From JARDZI01 sp041639705 (lineage in GTDB: Bacteria; Bacillota; Clostridia; Clostridiales; Caloramatoraceae), in assembly GCA_041639705.1 (NCBI GenBank), contig JBEQBT010000168.1, positions 1-7,433 on the forward strand: DNA of 7,433 bases, read 5' to 3'. Both the position numbers and the translations under genes were made by a program. Below the pieces are notes generated by a model, which had not been told where the DNA came from, did not search any database, and saw nothing but the letters and a program-made list of their open reading frames with translations. Below, piece after piece: positions 1-6,112 of this stretch (position 1 is its first letter; each line of letters begins with the position of its first letter).

Positions 1-18
1 ACGACGCTCTTCCGATCT
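1..18. other. Illumina adapter remnant (artefact)
   Basis: The first 18 bases, ACGACGCTCTTCCGATCT, equal the 3' end of the standard Illumina TruSeq read-1 adapter. They continue the reading frame of the neighbouring gene only by chance, adding six foreign codons (RSEERR on the minus strand). This is untrimmed library sequence at a contig end, so nothing biological should be read from it and the neighbouring protein should be cut at base 19. Confidence 0.97.
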
Positions 19-369
19 ATCCAGCTTCCTAATAAAATGGTATATAATCATACTGATTCCAAAAAAATGTAGTATTCCGAATTTAATAAAGTCTTGGGGA
101 AAGGGTATAAATGTTACCACTGATAGGAGCATACCAAAGCCAAACACTTTAACACCACGTTGTAAATTTCTTTCACTGAAATTACTGCTGATACCTGAGA
201 CGAAAATAAAAAGTATCGCAGCCATTTTACCTTCATAGTACCAGAACCCGCTAAGATACGGAATACTATGGTTATAAAATTCGGTTAAATCAAATATCAG
301 GTGGAATAGAATCATTAATATGATTGCAATCCCTCTAAGGTAGTCAATTTCCCAGGCTCTTTTTTCCAT
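19..369 (-). CDS. DUF1624 / HGSNAT-like membrane acetyltransferase, N-terminal part
   Basis: This is the first 117 codons of a membrane protein cut by the contig end. The protein opens MEKRAWEIDYLRG, followed by a hydrophobic stretch ending LFHLIFDL, then SGFWYYEGKMAAILFIFVSGIS. This layout (R-x-x-E-I-D-x-L-R-G, a His at the end of the first membrane helix, a second helix ending in SGIS) is what I recognise in the DUF1624 / heparan-alpha-glucosaminide N-acetyltransferase catalytic family, multi-pass proteins thought to move acetyl groups across the membrane. Two further hydrophobic segments follow (about residues 75-85 and 95-110). The ATG at 369 has an AAAGGA ribosome-binding site about 9 bases upstream and a strong promoter at 458-486. 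The substrate in bacteria is not known to me. The family call is fairly sure; acetyl transfer is inferred from the family. The C-terminal part is missing, and the last codons before base 19 are adapter. Confidence 0.75.
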
Positions 370-457
370 CTTGATGTTTCCTTTCTGAAATGGATTGTTC
401 CCATGGATATGTTTATAATAATGCTAGGGGTTGTACAAGAATAAGACTTTAGATTTG

Positions 458-486
458 ATTGTAAACTAGCATAAAGCTTTTGTCAA
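458..486 (-). promoter_or_regulatory. Sigma-A-type promoter of the DUF1624 gene
   Basis: On the minus strand a perfect -35 box TTGACA (486-481) is separated by 17 bases from a -10 box TACAAT (463-458), which matches five of six consensus positions. Transcription would start near 451 and give a leader of about 80 bases before the ATG at 369. It lies just after the hairpin that ends lgt, so the DUF1624 gene looks independently transcribed. Confidence 0.8.
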
Positions 487-505
487 TGCAAGATGACATT
501 GAACA
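481..505. promoter_or_regulatory. Inverted repeat over the -35 box (possible operator)
   Basis: TGTCAATG (481-488) and CATTGAACA (497-505) form an imperfect inverted repeat with an 8-base spacer and one bulged base. One arm contains the -35 hexamer of the DUF1624 promoter. A dyad in this position could bind a repressor or activator. It is short and may be chance in AT-rich DNA; no regulator gene is visible nearby. Confidence 0.3.
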
Positions 506-511
506 TATTAT

Positions 512-558
512 AAGCCAATGTAAACCTAACAGCTGTGGTGCCTGGTCCACATTGGCTT
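512..558. terminator. Hairpin terminator downstream of lgt (possibly bidirectional)
   Basis: AAGCCAATGT (512-521) pairs perfectly over 10 bp with ACATTGGCTT (549-558) around a 27-base loop. On the minus strand it starts 14 bases after the lgt stop codon, where it would end lgt transcription, although the following U-run is poor (UUAUAAU). On the plus strand the hairpin is followed by five Ts, so it would work better in that direction. The long loop is unusual for an intrinsic terminator. Confidence 0.6.
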
Positions 559-571
559 TTTACTTAATATC

Positions 572-1402
572 CTAATTTATAAAATAGAAGAACCAAACTC
601 CTATTATTCCAATAAGAGCAATTATGACATATTCATAGGCTGGAATCACAACCGCTTTGGCTTCCATATGAAGCGTTTGCTCCTTTTGACTTTTCTTAAT
701 ATATCTTGCTGCTATAAGTGCAAGTATAATTAATATTAGGCTTGTAACATGAGCAATTGTAAATGGTCCTATTACAATAGGGTTTGTCCTGAAAAATTCT
801 ACAGTACCTCTTATTATTGAAAATCCAATTACATAATTAATGAATATTTCACCTTCATATTTAGTCTTTCCTCGTTTTCTCCATAGATAAGCGAAGAATA
901 TCAAATTAAGAAGCACTTCATATATTTGAACTGGGTGCACTATCTGTCCATTATAATTAACACCCCATGGATAAACCGTTTTCATTGGTACTCCGAATAC
1001 GTCGCACCCAATTCTTCCTATTATTTGTCCCATTACTATTCCTGGAGCAAAAGCATCTGCAATTCTTAAGAAGGGAAGTTTATTTTTCCTTGCATACAAA
1101 AATGCAAATAATGCTCCTGCAATTATACCCCCCTGTATTGACAGACCACCATTTCTAACTGCAAATATCTGCAGTGGATTTTCTAAATAAAACTTAAAAT
1201 TAAATGCTATTATATAATAAAGTCGTGCTCCTACAACTGCCGCAATTAATGTATAAATTAGCAAATCCAGCGCTTTGTCAGTATTCAACCCTTTTCTTTT
1301 GGATTCTCTTAAAGCAATAAACAGCCCCGCCAACATTCCAAGGGCTATAGTTACCCCTAATAAATAAATACCAAAATGCCCAACACTAAATAATTCTTTC
1401 AT
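572..1402 (-). CDS. lgt: Prolipoprotein diacylglyceryl transferase family protein (divergent)
   Basis: This is a 276-residue protein with about seven or eight hydrophobic segments, the size and layout of Lgt, which adds diacylglycerol from phosphatidylglycerol to the Cys of prelipoproteins at the cytoplasmic membrane. Family motifs seen are NGGLSIQGG (84-92), GQIIGRIGCDVFG (125-137), HPVQIYE (156-162) and RGTVEFFR (198-205). The Arg, Glu and HPxQxYE elements are kept. However, the His normally in the HGG motif is Gln (Q90), and the Asn of the GRxGNFxN signature is Cys (C133), with the following conserved Glu not evident. It may be a second, specialised Lgt paralogue rather than the housekeeping enzyme. 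The chosen start is ATG 1402: AAGGAGGT (1418-1411) sits 8 bases upstream, whereas the in-frame TTG at 1411 overlaps that site. The neighbouring grd genes suggest no shared role. Family call is strong; activity is uncertain. Confidence 0.85.
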   Translation of the reverse strand: MKELFSVGHFGIYLLGVTIALGMLAGLFIALRESKRKGLNTDKALDLLIYTLIAAVVGARLYYIIAFNFKFYLENPLQIFAVRNGGLSIQGGIIAGALFAFLYARKNKLPFLRIADAFAPGIVMGQIIGRIGCDVFGVPMKTVYPWGVNYNGQIVHPVQIYEVLLNLIFFAYLWRKRGKTKYEGEIFINYVIGFSIIRGTVEFFRTNPIVIGPFTIAHVTSLILIILALIAARYIKKSQKEQTLHMEAKAVVIPAYEYVIIALIGIIGVWFFYFIN

Positions 1403-1425
1403 TTTCCTCAACCTCCTTGTAGTCT

Positions 1426-1452
1426 ATTATAAAGCAAGTTTCATGCCAACAA
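1426..1452 (-). promoter_or_regulatory. Candidate promoter of lgt
   Basis: A perfect -10 box TATAAT (minus strand, 1431-1426) lies 23 bases before the lgt ATG and just ahead of its ribosome-binding site. The best -35 match is TTGTTG (1452-1447), only 15 bases away, and it touches the foot of the 1453-1489 hairpin. If transcription starts about 7 bases after the -10, the leader would be very short but would still contain the AAGGAGGT site. Confidence 0.4.
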
Positions 1453-1489
1453 AAGGGGTAACTATTAGAGAGTCTACCAGTTACCCCTT
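1453..1489 (-). terminator. Terminator-like hairpin upstream of lgt
   Basis: AAGGGGTAACT (1453-1463) and AGTTACCCCTT (1479-1489) form a perfect 11-bp stem around a 15-base loop. On the minus strand the stem ends CCCCUU and runs on into UUGUUGG, a short U-run. It would stop read-through from the region to its right before lgt. It could alternatively belong to the neighbouring hairpin cluster. Confidence 0.55.
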
Positions 1490-1505
1490 GTCATTAGTAT
1501 TATTT

Positions 1506-1673
1506 TTATCCACTTTCAAGACTCCCACTTCTATAAGTGGGAGTACCATTGCCGACTTTGGTGGAGGTAGAGTCCCCCACCAAAGTCTCAATGTCCAGCT
1601 TTAGCTGGACGAGTTCACTTAGAATTTCTTTGGGATTTGTGTTGCATTTGCTACATGCTCTGTGGCATATGAA
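1506..1673 (-). pseudogene. Start-less open frame over the hairpin cluster, possible transposon fossil
   Basis: On the minus strand 55 sense codons run without a stop between a TAA at 1676-1674 and a TAA at 1508-1506, with no ATG start. The translation begins FICHRACSKCNTN and ends RSGSLESG. Upstream of the TAA the same frame stays open (LATAVRLNAYLL), as if one longer frame had gained a stop. The last 30 or so codons overlap three perfect hairpins. Overlap of a coding 3' end with a folded guide RNA scaffold is typical of IS200/IS605 tnpB genes, but I see no TnpB catalytic motif here, so the assignment is tentative. The open frame could also be chance. Confidence 0.2.
1521..1610. repeat. Cluster of three adjacent perfect hairpins
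   Basis: Three stem-loops follow each other within 90 bases. H1 is ACTCCCACTT / AAGTGGGAGT with a 4-base loop (1521-1544). H2 is an 11-bp stem GACTTTGGTGG / CCACCAAAGTC with a 12-base loop (1554-1564 with 1577-1587). H3 is GTCCAGC / GCTGGAC with loop TTTA (1593-1610, pairing extendable by one base pair). None is followed by a U-run on either strand, so they are not terminators. The cluster is more GC-rich than the DNA around it and lies between two true terminators. Such arrays occur at IS200/IS605 ends and in TnpB-associated RNAs; it could also be a mobile palindromic repeat or an unknown structured RNA. What is seen is the pairing; identity is inferred. Confidence 0.5.
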
Positions 1674-1780
1674 TTAAAGTAGATAAGCATTTAACCTGAC
1701 AGCTGTTGCTAACATATAAATTCTTTTGTACAAGGAAGATATATTTTTATATCCAGGTATTTGTTTCTATGCACCACAAG
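1611..1780. other. Stretch without a recognised gene between the hairpins and the grdD terminator
   Basis: These 170 bases carry no gene I can support on either strand. At 1693-1708 lies a sequence, TTAACCTGACAGCTGT, that matches 14 of 16 bases of one in the loop of the lgt terminator (521-536). Together with the hairpin cluster the stretch may be the rest of a decayed insertion. Confidence 0.4.
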
Positions 1781-1783
1781 GGT

Positions 1784-1811
1784 AAAGAAAAACACCTATT
1801 TCTAGGCGTTT
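1784..1811 (-). terminator. Rho-independent terminator of grdCD
   Basis: On the minus strand AAACGCCTA pairs with TAGGTGTTT (9 bp, one G-U pair) around a GAAA tetraloop, followed by a U-rich tail (UUCUUUA after the stem). It begins 19 bases after the grdD stop codon. It has all the features of an efficient intrinsic terminator and marks the end of the grd transcript. Confidence 0.9.
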
Positions 1812-1829
1812 CTCAAATACAAATTTATA

Positions 1830-2996
1830 TTATCCAAGGTACTCCTTCCGTACAAGTACCTCTTTTGCCTTTTCTGCATCCTCGTCATTAACAAGTACAA
1901 TTGGTCCAGTGCAGCCCATTCCACTTTCAGAGTAGATATTGTTCCTCCAGAGCTCTTGAACTGCATTTTCAAGCTCTAGAATATCAATTCCTGCAATTTG
2001 GAAGGTTACTACCTTTTTAGGTGGTGCCTTAACCTCTTCTGTCTTTTCCTTTTTTGATTCTGAGCCTTGAGTTAGCTTAGCTAATACTTCCTTGAAGCCT
2101 GCTTTATTAAGTGCTGCAAATTCCTTATTAGCTATTTCAATTATGTTGTTTTGAGCACAAGTAGCACAGTATCTTAGTGCTTCACAAATTAGTGGTGCAC
2201 CTGATGCCCTTGATATAATGTTTATTAGCCTGTTATAGCCTTCTCCTACTCCTGGACCATAGCCATAACCGGTAGATTCATAATCTCCTCCAGTTGTGTA
2301 GGATGAAAATACCTTTATTAAAAGGTTTCCTGTTAATGAATCCATTACCATTACATCTGGAGTACCAGCTAGAAGGTCATTTCCCCTCATTACAGCTCCT
2401 CCATCTGCCCTTAAGGATTCAGTAAAGTTAATTTTATATCCCTTTGAATTGATTTCCTTTAATGCTCTTTCAACCTGCCTTGCACCATCTATATTAAGAA
2501 TTCCAACAGTAGGGTTATCTATACCTATTGCCTTTGCAGTAATTATCCCATATACAGCGTTTTTAATCATTCCTTCAACCCTGTTAGTTGAGGATGTTCC
2601 TGTTGTGGTTGAAATAAGCATTTCTTTACCTTTTCCAGGAGTTACAACCCTTCCTACAGTGGAAACGCCTATTGGGAAATTATAATGATTAGTTACACAG
2701 CCTTGAATTTCATTTGAATCAAGAAGCTCTTCCATAACTTTATGAGCTTCACAATCATCTGCTGCTTCATATATTTTTAGGTTGGTATTTGCCTTTGAAC
2801 CTATTAATACAACTTCAAAGTCACTGTACTTTCTAGATGCCATCTCAGCTGCTTTAACCAGTTCGTCTACACCATGTTCACTTCCAAGAGTTGTTAAACC
2901 TATCTTTACTCTCTTACCAAAGGCACCGCTTTTAATAGAGTCAGCTATTTCATTAAACACTTCACCTATAAGACTTTTGATGTTTTCATTATCCAT
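1830..2996 (-). CDS. grdD: Glycine reductase complex protein C, subunit GrdD
   Basis: GrdD is one of two subunits of protein C, which attacks the acetyl group carried as a selenoether by GrdA and releases acetyl phosphate with inorganic phosphate. The 388-residue length fits the family. Most of the protein (about residues 28-325) resembles PlsX-type phosphate acyltransferases, with motifs RVKIGLTTLGSEHG (29-42), VTPGKGKEM, GTPDVMVMDSLTGN and a Gly-rich GYGYGPGVGEG. The C-terminal extension is separated by a Lys/Glu-rich linker and carries SGMGCTGP with C362. C100 (EIQGCVTNHYN) and C362 are the two cysteines I would match to those reported as reactive in characterised GrdD; that match is from memory. 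It starts 11 bases after the grdC stop. The ribosome-binding site GGGGGTGA directly follows the grdC TAG, so the two genes are tightly coupled. A terminator follows at 1784-1811. Confidence 0.95.
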   Translation of the reverse strand: MDNENIKSLIGEVFNEIADSIKSGAFGKRVKIGLTTLGSEHGVDELVKAAEMASRKYSDFEVVLIGSKANTNLKIYEAADDCEAHKVMEELLDSNEIQGCVTNHYNFPIGVSTVGRVVTPGKGKEMLISTTTGTSSTNRVEGMIKNAVYGIITAKAIGIDNPTVGILNIDGARQVERALKEINSKGYKINFTESLRADGGAVMRGNDLLAGTPDVMVMDSLTGNLLIKVFSSYTTGGDYESTGYGYGPGVGEGYNRLINIISRASGAPLICEALRYCATCAQNNIIEIANKEFAALNKAGFKEVLAKLTQGSESKKEKTEEVKAPPKKVVTFQIAGIDILELENAVQELWRNNIYSESGMGCTGPIVLVNDEDAEKAKEVLVRKEYLG

Positions 2997-3007
2997 GATG
3001 TCACCCC

Positions 3008-4540
3008 CTACTTCTGAAGTAGATAAGAAGCAAAATCTTTCATAGCCTCTGCTACCATGTTCTTTACTTCTTCCTTTGAAACAGCTCCTACTTCTTCTAC
3101 TTTTCCTGGATTTTTTTCAATAATGAATGAAACTCCATCAAATAGGTTAGTCATTCTCCCTAGGAAAAGACTTCCCTTACCAATGATCATAAGCCTTTTA
3201 AAATCTCCACTTAGAATTCTTTCTCTTCCAACGCCTATAAGTGGCACACCTGAAGGAATATGTCCTTGAGTTGGTGCAAATCCTGGGAATCCTGCCTTCT
3301 TTACGAATTCAGGAAGAGCAGTCCTTTCCAATTGACCTTTCTTTACAGCAAGGGCACCAATCATTTTATAATTAGCTGTTGGAACATCTCCAGCACCTGC
3401 TGGTTCTGTAGCTTCAGAGTTTTGCATTTCAGGACCATATGAGTCTATGTCAGTAAACTTAAGTCCAGCTCTCTCAAGTGGTGATGCAACTATTGCTTCC
3501 ATAACTGCTTGTGGTGACGCACCAGCACTAATTGGATGCTTCCCTATAGCATCTGTTCTAATTATTGGGTTTATTCCATCATTTTCAGAAATAAGTACTG
3601 CAAATCCACCTATAACATCTTCAACTACAGGCATATTCTTCTTTACATGGTCCTTACCATTCATTCCAAGCTTTGCAGATGCACCTCCTGCAATAACCAC
3701 TACGTTCTTGAAAATTCCTGATTGTACAAGTGATGCAGCATTAATTAATGAATGAGTTGGTGCTGCGCAGAAGCCTCTAATGTCACAGCCAGTTGCATTT
3801 TTAAATCCAACTATTTCACCTATGGATTTTGCAAAGTTGCCGCCACCTCTTTGGTTCATGTCCCCACATGCTTCCTCTGAACATTCAAAAATGTAGTCAA
3901 CATCTTCTTTGTTTATTCCTAGTTTATCAACTAAATTTAACCCTGCAAGTATACCAGATGCCTTAACAACAAGATTTTCACACATAATATGTGCTGTTAG
4001 ATTCTTGTCAAAATCATGAGCTCTTTTTATGCATCCAATCAATTTGTTATTCATGTAAAGAGGTTCAGCATGCTGTTCATTTACAGCTTTTTCAACTTCC
4101 ACTGCTTCGCTGCCTTCTCCAAGTCTTGCTGTTAGTTCCTTTAGTAGTGGATGAGCTTCAAATTTTACTTTTATACCATTCAAGAATTCCTTTTCTAACA
4201 ATACAACCTCAAATGCATCTGCAACCCTCATAAGTCCATAAAACTCGTCCTGTGGCATTATTTCGCCATATTTTCCGAATCTTGAAGCAATTTCAAACTT
4301 CTTCTCAAACCATGGCTTTGGCATTTCTCTAAGTTCTTCTGGATCCATATTACCAATATATGCTTGGTTAACTGGATAACTAACCACATCTTCATATTTT
4401 CTTATATGTTCAGGTAATTTCTTTAAATATTCTGATTCAGGATTAGTTTCCCTTTCAAGTGTCTGAGTTGTACCATTGTGTATTAACATATCTGGAGCAC
4501 TAACAAGAATATAGCTTGCTCCCTTTATTACTGGAAACAT
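3008..4540 (-). CDS. grdC: Glycine reductase complex protein C, subunit GrdC
   Basis: GrdC is the larger subunit of protein C and works with GrdD to turn the Se-carboxymethyl group of GrdA into acetyl phosphate. The 510-residue protein begins MFPVIKGASYILVSAPDM and contains HNGTTQT (21-27), typical of GrdC. Its centre resembles thiolase / FabH-type condensing enzymes: GCDIRGFCAAPTHS (251-264) places C258 where the acyl-carrying Cys would be, NVVVIAGGASAKLG follows, and TQGHIPSGVP (424-433) supplies a possible catalytic His 427. The start is ATG 4540, with GGAGGT (4552-4547) 6 bases upstream. A TTG 27 codons further up has no ribosome-binding site and its extension does not look like protein. 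It is separated from grdB by 241 bases that hold a terminator, a candidate promoter and a possible folded leader, so it may be expressed separately from grdEAB. Confidence 0.95.
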   Translation of the reverse strand: MFPVIKGASYILVSAPDMLIHNGTTQTLERETNPESEYLKKLPEHIRKYEDVVSYPVNQAYIGNMDPEELREMPKPWFEKKFEIASRFGKYGEIMPQDEFYGLMRVADAFEVVLLEKEFLNGIKVKFEAHPLLKELTARLGEGSEAVEVEKAVNEQHAEPLYMNNKLIGCIKRAHDFDKNLTAHIMCENLVVKASGILAGLNLVDKLGINKEDVDYIFECSEEACGDMNQRGGGNFAKSIGEIVGFKNATGCDIRGFCAAPTHSLINAASLVQSGIFKNVVVIAGGASAKLGMNGKDHVKKNMPVVEDVIGGFAVLISENDGINPIIRTDAIGKHPISAGASPQAVMEAIVASPLERAGLKFTDIDSYGPEMQNSEATEPAGAGDVPTANYKMIGALAVKKGQLERTALPEFVKKAGFPGFAPTQGHIPSGVPLIGVGRERILSGDFKRLMIIGKGSLFLGRMTNLFDGVSFIIEKNPGKVEEVGAVSKEEVKNMVAEAMKDFASYLLQK

Positions 4541-4701
4541 ATTTACACCTCCGTGAATATTATGTGTATATGCAATTATAATGTAGTGGCCGTTGCCCAC
4601 AGCGGCATGGGGTATTGACAATTTTTTATATGCCAGCTATTAAGTTATGTATTTCCTGTCCATAAATGCTATGTCGCTGTTGGAACAGGGACCACTACAG
4701 T
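4541..4701 (-). promoter_or_regulatory. Potentially structured leader of grdC
   Basis: The minus-strand transcript between the candidate promoter and grdC can fold into a closed domain. TGTAGTGG near the 5' end (4699-4692) pairs perfectly with CCACTACA (4589-4582), closing about 100 bases. Inside lie CCTGTTC / GGACAGG (4689-4683 with 4661-4655, one G-U) and GGCAT / ATGCC (4634-4630 with 4608-4604). A GCCG / CGGC pairing (4606-4603 with 4592-4589) excludes both that last helix and one base pair of the closing stem. About 29 bases separate the closing stem from the grdC ribosome-binding site. I do not recognise a known riboswitch core (no glycine, SAM, cobalamin or T-box signature). Pairings are visible; function is inference. 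Confidence 0.35.
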
Positions 4702-4707
4702 AATATC

Positions 4708-4737
4708 TATATAATCAATATAACTAAACAATGTCAT
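4708..4737 (-). promoter_or_regulatory. Candidate promoter of grdCD
   Basis: Just after the grdB terminator the minus strand shows ATGACA (4737-4732, five of six matches to the -35 consensus), an 18-base spacer and TATATA (4713-4708, four of six for the -10). Transcription would start near 4701, two bases before the closing stem of the predicted leader. The region is very AT-rich, so such matches can arise by chance, but the position between a terminator and a folded leader supports it. Confidence 0.4.
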
Positions 4738-4740
4738 TCC

Positions 4741-4772
4741 AAAATTAAAGGGGTGGAGTTATCCACCCCTTT
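4741..4772 (-). terminator. Rho-independent terminator between grdB and grdC
   Basis: AAAGGGGTGGA and TCCACCCCTTT form a perfect 11-bp stem (4747-4757 with 4762-4772) around a 4-base loop. It starts 9 bases after the grdB stop codon. On the minus strand it continues as UUUAAUUUU, a reasonable U-rich tail. It would end, or partly end, transcription of grdEAB, or act as a processing/stability element that lowers grdCD relative to grdEAB. Confidence 0.85.
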
Positions 4773-4781
4773 TGGGTAAAA

Positions 4782-6086
4782 CTAATCTTCAAATACTGTT
4801 TGATCCTCAACGGGAGTTTCAAGTGCTCTAAGAGCTTTTTCAACAAGCTTTCTTCTTAGTGCCTTTTCATCAACTGGTGATAGAGTTGGATTCCCAAGTG
4901 GATGTGGAATAGCTATTGTTGGAACTATTCTGTTAGCTCCAACTGTCTTTGATATAGGAACTATTGTACACATATGAACTATTGGAAGTCCTGCTCTTTC
5001 AATTTCCTTTAACATAGATGCACCGCATCTTGTACAGGTACCTCAAGTGGATGTGAGTATAACTGCCTGAACTCCATCCTCAAGCAACCTCTTCGCAATT
5101 TCCTGTCCATACTTTTTAGAACTTGCAACAGCTGTTCCATTTCCAACAGTTGTATAGAAATATTTATGTAGGCTTCCGATTTTGCCTTCCTTTTCTAAAT
5201 CCCTCAAAACGTCAACTGGAAGTACTCTGTCTGAATCCTTATTAGCATAAGTTGGGTCATATCCACCATGTGCTGTTTCAAAAGTCTCTTCTGTTAGATC
5301 AAATACTCCTTCAATGTCATACTCTCCAAATCTTTGAGCATTTGAAGCTTCAATGTGATCTGGGTTACCCTTTGGCACAATACCACCTGATGTAACAAGA
5401 GCTATCTTAATCTTCGAAACATCTGCAACTGGTGCTGCAGGTGCTACTCTGTCAAAATCAGGCATCTTGAACTCAGTAACAAAAGCTTCTCCCTTTAGTT
5501 TCTTAACAAGCATATCAACTGCTCTTTTTGAGCCTCGATCCGATAAAAAGAAGTTCTTTCTTATTCCTCTTTCTAGATATCCTTCTTCTGCAGGAGAGCC
5601 CATTGCTTCACCATTAACAAGTTTTAATGCCATTTTAGCCATAAGTGGTGCTGCATCTCTCATACCTGCAGCATTGTTCTTTGTTGAAACTATATATAGT
5701 TCCTTCTTGAACATATCTGCTCCTGGATTTTCAATATACATACCAGTTAATACAGGGATGTTAAGTACATCTTGAACTTCCTTTGCAATTGTACCGCAGG
5801 CTACACCATATCTTCCTGCATTAAATGCTGGTCCTGCAATAAATAAATCTGGGTTGTATTTCTTAACCATATCAAGTACTGCTTTTTTAGCTTCAGTTTC
5901 ATGTTCAGCAAAGTATGAGTCTCCACAGATTATTGTTCCAACTATCTCTGCTTCACCCTTAAATGCCCCCTTTAGGGCAGCTCCAGGTCCTACTATGCCA
6001 TCTCTAGACTCTGGTGGAATATTTGCCTTCTCTTCTCCACCAATTTGGCCGAAAAATTGGTTTATATAATGAACTACACGTATCAT
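4782..6086 (-). CDS. grdB: Glycine reductase complex protein B, selenoprotein subunit GrdB
   Basis: GrdB is the selenocysteine subunit of the substrate-specific protein B. It activates glycine (bound to the pyruvoyl group of a GrdE-derived subunit) and passes the carboxymethyl group to the selenium of GrdA. An in-frame TGA at 5045-5043 is residue 348. Reading it as Sec gives ILTST-U-GTCTRCGASM and a full product of 434 residues ending at TAG 4784-4782, the normal family length. The UxxCxxC arrangement (U348, C351, C354) is the family's redox motif. The N-terminus MIRVVHYINQFFGQIGGEE is typical. Automatic gene finders would split it into a 347-residue piece and a separate 77-residue piece. A 6-bp hairpin 12 bases after the TGA can serve as SECIS. 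It starts 26 bases after the grdA stop with a TAGGAGGG site about 10 bases upstream. Its place with grdE and grdA points to glycine rather than sarcosine or betaine specificity. Confidence 0.97.
5016..5045 (-). promoter_or_regulatory. Selenocysteine UGA and SECIS-like hairpin in grdB
   Basis: Twelve bases after the UGA (5045-5043) the minus strand shows AGATGC-GGT-GCATCT, a perfect 6-bp stem with a GGU loop (5030-5016). Bacterial SECIS elements sit in this window after the UGA and present G and U in the loop to SelB. The hairpin lies inside the conserved CTRCGASM coding stretch, so part of its conservation is due to protein sequence. Confidence 0.65.
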
Positions 6087-6112
6087 TTGCTAAATTCCCT
6101 CCTATCGGTGGA

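Noticed and set aside
1403..1411. TTG start for lgt at 1411, three codons upstream of the ATG
   Set aside because: The TTG overlaps the AAGGAGGT ribosome-binding site itself; ATG 1402 has ideal 8-base spacing.
1521..1610. CRISPR array
   Set aside because: The palindromic units differ from each other in sequence and size, and there are no regular repeats and spacers.
1706..1891. Plus-strand open frame of 61 codons
   Set aside because: It overlaps the grdD terminator and the 3' end of grdD on the other strand, has no ribosome-binding site and is rich in the residues expected from reverse reading of AT-rich DNA.
4541..4621. 27-codon N-terminal extension of grdC from a TTG at 4621
   Set aside because: It has no ribosome-binding site, the translation (MSIPHAAVGNGHY...) does not look like GrdC, and a strong GGAGGT site sits 6 bases before ATG 4540, where the typical GrdC N-terminus begins.
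4582..4699. Known riboswitch (glycine, cobalamin, SAM or T-box) upstream of grdC
   Set aside because: A few bases resemble parts of such cores (for example GCCACU), but none of the conserved motif sets is present, so only an unnamed leader is reported.
4782..5015. Independent 77-codon gene after grdB
   Set aside because: It is in frame with grdB and is its C-terminal part after the selenocysteine UGA.
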